A stretch of DNA of 9,607 nt from JBNJEA01 sp051745395 (GTDB lineage: Bacteria; Desulfobacterota; Desulfobacteria; Desulfobacterales; Desulfosalsimonadaceae): contig JBNJEA010000113.1 of NCBI GenBank assembly GCA_051745395.1, forward strand, positions 1-9,607, written 5' to 3'. Below are positions 5,794 through 9,607 of the stretch, in pieces (positions within the stretch are counted from its first letter, which is position 1; every line of letters begins with the position of its first letter). Both the position numbers and the translations under genes were made by a program. The notes below the pieces were generated by a model. It was not told the DNA's origin. It did not search any database and worked only from the letters and a program-made list of their open reading frames with translations.

Positions 5794-6130
5794 TGGTCCT
5801 CCCTTGCTGTGTTTTTTATTGTTGATTATTGCGGGGCTTGATCCGACCGGGTTCGATGTTGATGGCGGCGGATGAATTTGCAATACATATTGGTACGAAC
5901 TACCGGGGCGATATCTCCGTTGCCGATACATTCGTTGGAAATATTTGACAATAACGTAATGGTACGATTCTATTATAGCCATGACACACACAGCATGCAA
6001 AAAAATATCCACGTATCTAAATGGAATGATTTTCAAGTTTGCCGCTTAATGGCTTGCATTCCAAAATGCCGTATGGTTAAATACATTTATACACACTGAT
6101 ACATCGATATCCGGAAAACGGTGGTTCGGT
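5794..6130. other. AT-rich divergent intergenic region
   Basis: These 337 bases separate the divergent peroxidase-like and sensor kinase genes and should hold both promoters. I see no convincing minus-strand promoter. Small inverted repeats include TGGAATG against CATTCCA (6022-6028 and 6057-6063), CAATA-CA-TATTG (5881-5892), and the octamer TGGTACGA repeated at 5892-5899 and 5960-5967. These could be operator parts, but each is short. No RNA gene is recognised. Confidence 0.6.
5945..5976 (+). promoter_or_regulatory. possible sigma-70 promoter for the sensor kinase
   Basis: A perfect TTGACA at 5945-5950 is followed by TCTATT (5969-5974, 18-base spacer) and the better TATTAT (5971-5976, 20-base spacer). 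The -35 box is good but the spacing to the best -10 box is long. If used, the transcript would have a leader of about 150 bases. Confidence 0.35.
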
Positions 6131-8671
6131 GTGCTGGCACTGCTGGTGGTGGTGCTGGCCGCTGTATCGACCTGGTGGTGGGTTCACCGGGCCGATCGGA
6201 AAATGCGCATGCAATTGCTGCAAGATGCCCGGATCGCGGCCAGTTCCGTGAACCTGGAACGAATTTCCGGGTTAACCGGCACCCGGGCCGATCTTTCATC
6301 CCCCGATTACCGCCGCCTAAAAAAACAATTCACCAAAACCCGAACCGCCATTGCCGACTGCCGGTTTCTCTATCTCATGGGGCAAAAGCCGGACGGCCGG
6401 GTTTTTTTCTACAGCGACTCCCTGCCTTCGGATTCGCCGGATTACGCACCGCCGGGCCTGATCTACGAGGAGGTGCCGGCCGCGTACCTTCGGGTCTTTG
6501 ACACCAAACAGGCAAAAACCGTCGGTCCGGTAACGGATCGATGGGGCACGCTGATCACGGCCCTGGTGCCCCTGCTAGATCCCGAAACCGGGGCATTACT
6601 CGCAGTGCTGGGCATGGACGTGGATGCCGGAGACTGGTACTGGGGAGTCACCCGGCGGAGCGCGCTGCCGGTCGGGCTGGCGCTTTTAGCCCTGCTGATC
6701 GGGATCAATTTCCAGCAAGCCCGGCACAACCGCATCCTCCGGCGTTCCGAAAACGCGCTGCGCCGGGAACGCGATTATTCGAGCAGCATTATAACCCGCT
6801 CCCCCGCGATGATCTGCGGGGTCGCCGCGGACGGCACCCTCACCTTTATCAATCCCGCCGGCGAGCGCGCAACGGGCTATGCCGCGGACGAAATCGTGGG
6901 ACACAACTGGTGGAAGACGGTTTTTCCGGGCCGGGCATATCAGCAGGTCACCCAATTTTTCCGGGATCTGGAAGAAAACGGTGTCCGGGATTACGAAATG
7001 ACGCTGACCGGCCGCAGCGGACAAGAACGGATCATTTCCTGGAACTGGATCCGCCGAACCGATGAAAACGGCCGGTTCACGGAGTTGATCGGGTTCGGAA
7101 ACGATGTCACACCCCGCAAACAGGCTGAAGCCGCCCTTCGGGAAAGTGAATCCCGACTGCGGGCCATTCTGCAGGCCACCCCCGATCCCATGATCGTATA
7201 TGACGAAACCCACACCCCCCGGTATGTCAACCCGGCCTTTACACACGTTTTCGGCTTGACGCTCGAAACACTTCAGGAAACGGGTTTCCCCTGCGAAGGT
7301 GATGACAATGTGGAAGACCTGCCGGCCAAAATCCGCGAAATCAACCATACCGGAGGACCGCTCAAATTTGAAACCCGCCTGACAACCGGCGGCGGCAATG
7401 TCTTGGAAATACTGGTTTCCGCAGCGCTGATTGCAGGCGATAACGGGACGCCACAGGGCATGGTTGTCAACCTGGCCGATATCAGCCGGATCAAACAACT
7501 GGAAAACCAGCTCCAGCGCGCCCGTCGGATGGAAGCCATCGGGACTTTGGCCGGCGGCATTGCCCACGACTTCAACAACCTGCTGTCAGGCATCCAAGGC
7601 CATGTCTCCCTGATGCGCAGCGCTTTGCCATCTGAGCATCGATCCGCGGATTCGCTCAATCAGATCGCACAGCATGTCGAAAAGGGCGCCGGTCTGACCC
7701 GGCAACTGCTCGGTTTCGCCAAGGAGGGCAAATACGAGGTCCAGCCGACGAATTTAAACACGCTTATCGAAGCCGAAAATCAACTGTTCAGCCGCACCTG
7801 CAAAGACGTTATTCTTCACACCCGCTGCGCCCCGGACCTGCGGGCCGTCGAGGTCGATCGCAGCCAGATGCGGCAGGTATTGATGAATCTCTACGTCAAT
7901 GCGCGGCAGGCCATGCCCGGCGGCGGTGATCTTTACGTGGAAACGAAGAATGTGACCCTCGACGCCGAAGCGGTCGCCCTCCACGGTGCGGCCGCCGGTG
8001 CTTATGTCCGGCTCTCGGTTGCCGACACCGGCGAGGGCATGGACAAAAACACCCTCGATAAAATATTCGATCCCTTTTTTACGACCAAATCGATCGGCCA
8101 GGGAACGGGATTGGGACTGGCATCGGTTTACGGCATTGTCCAGAATCACAGCGGCTTTATCCAGGCCGACAGCGAACCGGGCCGCTGGACGATGTTTACA
8201 ATCTATTTGCCCGCCTCCGACCGCGAACCCGCCGATGACCAGACGCCTTCGGCGCCGGAAAAGACGATGCAAAAAGGCGTCGAAACGATCCTGCTCGTCG
8301 ATGACGAAAAACCCATTCTTGATGTGAACCGGGAACTGCTCGAAGCACTCGGTTATACGGTCTTAACCGCCCAAAGCGGAAACGCAGCCGTTGCGCTCTA
8401 TGCGGAAAAAAAGAATACGGTCGATCTCGTGATCCTGGACCTGATCATGCCGGGCATGAGCGGGGCCGAAACCTTCGAGGCCCTCAAGCGTGAAAACCCG
8501 GCGGTGCGGGTACTGCTTTTCAGCGGCTACAGCCTTGGCAGTCAGGCCCGCGAGCTGTTGCGTCGGGGATGTGGCGGTTTTTTGCAGAAACCGTTCCACA
8601 TGGACGCACTTTCCGAAAAAATCCGGGAAATCTTAGACCAACCGGACACTTTTCCCGAAAATTCAGCCTGA
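6131..8671 (+). CDS. hybrid sensor histidine kinase with periplasmic sensor, two PAS domains and receiver
   Basis: This 846-residue membrane kinase has a first membrane segment at about 1-18, a periplasmic sensor region (about 19-176, Cache-like in look), and a second membrane segment at about 177-194. Two PAS domains follow (about 213-330 and 340-455, the first with GTLTFINPAGERATGY), then a dimerisation/H-box with His479 in LAGGIAHDFNNLL. The ATPase domain has NLYVNARQAM (586-595), DTGEGM (632-637), FDPFFTTK (646-653) and GQGTGLGLA (656-664). A C-terminal receiver has Asp724/Asp725, phospho-acceptor Asp770, Ser798 and Lys820. There is no output domain, so phosphotransfer to a separate regulator is expected. 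The start is uncertain: GTG at 6131 has a weak GGTGG 6 bases before it, and the open frame continues upstream with Lys-Arg-Trp-Phe but no ATG. It is divergent from the ars cluster; a regulatory link is only a guess. Confidence 0.93.
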   Translation: MLALLVVVLAAVSTWWWVHRADRKMRMQLLQDARIAASSVNLERISGLTGTRADLSSPDYRRLKKQFTKTRTAIADCRFLYLMGQKPDGRVFFYSDSLPSDSPDYAPPGLIYEEVPAAYLRVFDTKQAKTVGPVTDRWGTLITALVPLLDPETGALLAVLGMDVDAGDWYWGVTRRSALPVGLALLALLIGINFQQARHNRILRRSENALRRERDYSSSIITRSPAMICGVAADGTLTFINPAGERATGYAADEIVGHNWWKTVFPGRAYQQVTQFFRDLEENGVRDYEMTLTGRSGQERIISWNWIRRTDENGRFTELIGFGNDVTPRKQAEAALRESESRLRAILQATPDPMIVYDETHTPRYVNPAFTHVFGLTLETLQETGFPCEGDDNVEDLPAKIREINHTGGPLKFETRLTTGGGNVLEILVSAALIAGDNGTPQGMVVNLADISRIKQLENQLQRARRMEAIGTLAGGIAHDFNNLLSGIQGHVSLMRSALPSEHRSADSLNQIAQHVEKGAGLTRQLLGFAKEGKYEVQPTNLNTLIEAENQLFSRTCKDVILHTRCAPDLRAVEVDRSQMRQVLMNLYVNARQAMPGGGDLYVETKNVTLDAEAVALHGAAAGAYVRLSVADTGEGMDKNTLDKIFDPFFTTKSIGQGTGLGLASVYGIVQNHSGFIQADSEPGRWTMFTIYLPASDREPADDQTPSAPEKTMQKGVETILLVDDEKPILDVNRELLEALGYTVLTAQSGNAAVALYAEKKNTVDLVILDLIMPGMSGAETFEALKRENPAVRVLLFSGYSLGSQARELLRRGCGGFLQKPFHMDALSEKIREILDQPDTFPENSA

Positions 8672-8720
8672 AAACAAGCCAGTTCATAGACTGACCCCAA
8701 AATAAGAATAAAAGGAAAAA

Positions 8721-8786
8721 ATGAAGAAAATAATCAGGTGCTTTACACTGAGAAAAAACGAGCGTAACTATGGAAAAAATTATTAA
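8721..8786 (+). CDS. possible 21-codon leader ORF overlapping the hicB start
   Basis: ATG at 8721 is preceded by AAGGA (8712-8716) at a good distance. It opens a 21-codon, Lys/Arg-rich frame (MKKIIRCFTLRKNER and so on) that stops at TAA 8784-8786, 14 bases inside the antitoxin gene in another frame. The antitoxin's own ribosome site is weak, so translational coupling is conceivable. It shows no likeness to HicA. It may be a chance frame in AT-rich DNA. Confidence 0.3.
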   Translation: MKKIIRCFTLRKNERNYGKNY

Positions 8787-9000
8787 TATCCATATTGAAA
8801 AATTACCGGAAGGTAGTTACTTAGCGACTTCAGAAGACATACAAGGCTTGGTGGCGCAAGGGCGCACGGCAACAGAAGCACTTGAGATCGCCAGGGATGT
8901 CGCCCGAAAGCTCATAGAGGCCCAGGCCGAACATTCGGAAAATCCCAACTTAACGTCTATCGACGATTCTTTTGATTACCCTCTGATTGTAAACGCTTAA
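8770..9000 (+). CDS. HicB-like (UPF0150/DUF1902-type) antitoxin, without a visible toxin partner
   Basis: This 76-residue protein has the partial RNase H-like fold signature of small HicB antitoxins: IHIEKLPEGSYLATSEDIQGLVAQG (8-32) and the helix TATEALEIARDVARKLIE (33-50). In complete HicAB systems HicB blocks the HicA mRNA-cleaving toxin and represses its own promoter. It lacks the C-terminal DNA-binding domain of longer HicB proteins. No HicA (double-stranded RNA-binding, GSHH-type) frame is visible on either side. Upstream is only a 98-base gap, and downstream the helicase gene comes in on the other strand after 10 bases. Its DNA is clearly more AT-rich than the kinase gene, suggesting separate acquisition. 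It may be an orphan remnant of a module, or act on a toxin elsewhere. Confidence 0.75.
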   Translation: MEKIINIHIEKLPEGSYLATSEDIQGLVAQGRTATEALEIARDVARKLIEAQAEHSENPNLTSIDDSFDYPLIVNA

Positions 9001-9015
9001 CATGGTCTGTTTACA
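8988..9015. terminator. inverted repeat between convergent genes (possible weak terminator)
   Basis: TGTAAAC (8988-8994) and GTTTACA (9009-9015) are perfect inverted 7-mers around a 14-base loop. They span the stops of the antitoxin and helicase genes. The stem is weak and has no T-run, so a bidirectional terminator is only a possibility. Confidence 0.25.
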
Positions 9016-9607
9016 CGCTTCGATCATCTGAACGACGAGATAATACCATTCTGACCAACTCATTGGCGATATTGCCACTTTCGAGGCGCATGATGCTTTC
9101 CTGGGCCTGGCCGTAACTCAGCAGATTGATGCTGCCGTACCAGACAACTTTTTGATCGATGATGGCGAATTTCTGATGAATACCGGATTGAAACACGATA
9201 CGGACTCCGCTGTTTTCCAAAAGCGTCAGCGCCTTGTCTAAAGATTGCCGGTCGTCGGGTTTAAAATCAGCCGCCGGCCGGGTGACAATCACGATTCGAA
9301 TATTGTTTTCGAGGGCCGTTTTTAAGTGTTCAAGCATCCGGGCCGTGCGCTGCTTTCTTACAAAGGGGGTGACGATTAAAATTTCCTTTTTCGCACTGGT
9401 GATATCGTGACTGAACACGGGCAAAAAGCTGTCCTTGTCAAATATAATGTCCAATGATGCCGAGCCACCGATATCCTCACCCTTCGCCTTGTAGCCCATG
9501 GCAGCATATCCCTTCAGGCGCTTTTGATACATCTTCTCCAGCATCCTGACCTGAATATCCACATAATCATAGATCCGAACTTCCTTTTTATCCGCTGCCA
9601 ACCGATG
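9011..9607 (-). CDS. C-terminal part of SF2 helicase-like protein with phospholipase-D nuclease domain (partial)
   Basis: The frame runs off the right edge, so the N-terminal part is missing; the in-frame TTG at 9601 is unlikely to be the true start. The first visible residues, EVRIYDYVDIQVRMLEKMYQ followed by KRLKGYAAMGYK, resemble the end of the helicase module of large DEAD/DEAH-type proteins. After a linker comes a PLD-type domain (about 50-190 of the visible part) with a single HKD motif, His142-x-Lys144-x4-Asp149 in HQKFAIID, then GSINLLS (156-162) and QESIMR (167-172). Single-HKD nucleases usually pair to form the active site. Such helicase-PLD proteins are common in DNA restriction, defence or conflict loci, but the rest of the gene is needed to decide. 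It converges on hicB with a 10-base gap. Confidence 0.8.
   Translation of the reverse strand, partial: HRLAADKKEVRIYDYVDIQVRMLEKMYQKRLKGYAAMGYKAKGEDIGGSASLDIIFDKDSFLPVFSHDITSAKKEILIVTPFVRKQRTARMLEHLKTALENNIRIVIVTRPAADFKPDDRQSLDKALTLLENSGVRIVFQSGIHQKFAIIDQKVVWYGSINLLSYGQAQESIMRLESGNIANELVRMVLSRRSDDRSV

Noticed and set aside
5794..6036. 81-residue N-terminal extension of the AhpD-like protein
   Set aside because: The codons lie in AT-rich intergenic DNA, the family starts at METYYNPEDL, and GGGAGG precedes that ATG.
6686..7567. 293-codon minus-strand frame opposite the kinase
   Set aside because: The plus strand encodes clear PAS and kinase domains here; the opposite frame is composition-driven.
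8688..8710. GACTGACCCC stretch as an insertion-sequence end
   Set aside because: No matching inverted end or transposase fragment is visible in the window.
9001..9030. Short frame after hicB as a HicA toxin
   Set aside because: It stops after nine codons and has no HicA features.

Overview
The window looks like a chromosomal segment of an anaerobic, selenoprotein-using Desulfobacterota (deltaproteobacterial) species. This rests on the moderately GC-rich coding style, the gene families present (a probable selenocysteine-containing ArsS, a VTT-domain/flavoprotein fusion, a PAS-rich hybrid kinase) and short dispersed palindromic repeats in the intergenic DNA. It is an inference from content; no rRNA, tRNA or ribosomal marker is present.

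Layout. Bases 2-73 are the last 23 codons of an unrecognised plus-strand gene. Bases 74-446 are non-coding and repeat-rich: a possible terminator, three 8-bp tandem units, six 7-bp tandem units, and a palindromic stretch bounded by degenerate inverted ends. Next is a plus-strand EgtD-type histidine methyltransferase (447-1439). It converges on a four-gene minus-strand cluster transcribed from about 5793 down to 1460: AhpD-like peroxidase-family protein, ArsS radical SAM protein, TVP38/TMEM64-FAD oxidoreductase fusion, and secreted DUF3047 protein. A 337-bp AT-rich intergenic region separates the peroxidase gene from a divergent hybrid sensor kinase (6131-8671). A small AT-richer HicB-type antitoxin gene (8770-9000) follows, without a visible toxin partner. 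The right edge is the C-terminal end of a minus-strand helicase-like protein with a phospholipase-D nuclease motif, cut by the window.

Main observation. The arsS reading frame appears to stop at a TGA (4466-4468) exactly where the family normally carries a Cys in its C-terminal AGAG-SSC-GGA motif. After that TGA the frame continues as Gly-Gly-Ala-Ile-Lys-Thr and then a real stop. A perfect 9-bp stem with an AGGA loop begins 11 nt past the TGA, with its loop 20 nt past it, as expected of a bacterial SECIS element. I therefore annotate arsS as a selenoprotein of 318 residues ending at 4445.

The four minus-strand genes are tightly spaced (59, 34 and 23 nt gaps). They pair ArsS and its usual peroxidase-like neighbour with a membrane VTT domain fused to a MerA/Lpd-type flavoprotein and an exported DUF3047 protein. 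This suggests an arsenic (arsenosugar-type) or related metalloid/selenium metabolism and handling unit. ArsM, the usual partner, is not in the window. The fusion gene also carries a strong internal Shine-Dalgarno and ATG at the domain junction, so the oxidoreductase may additionally be made as a separate soluble protein.
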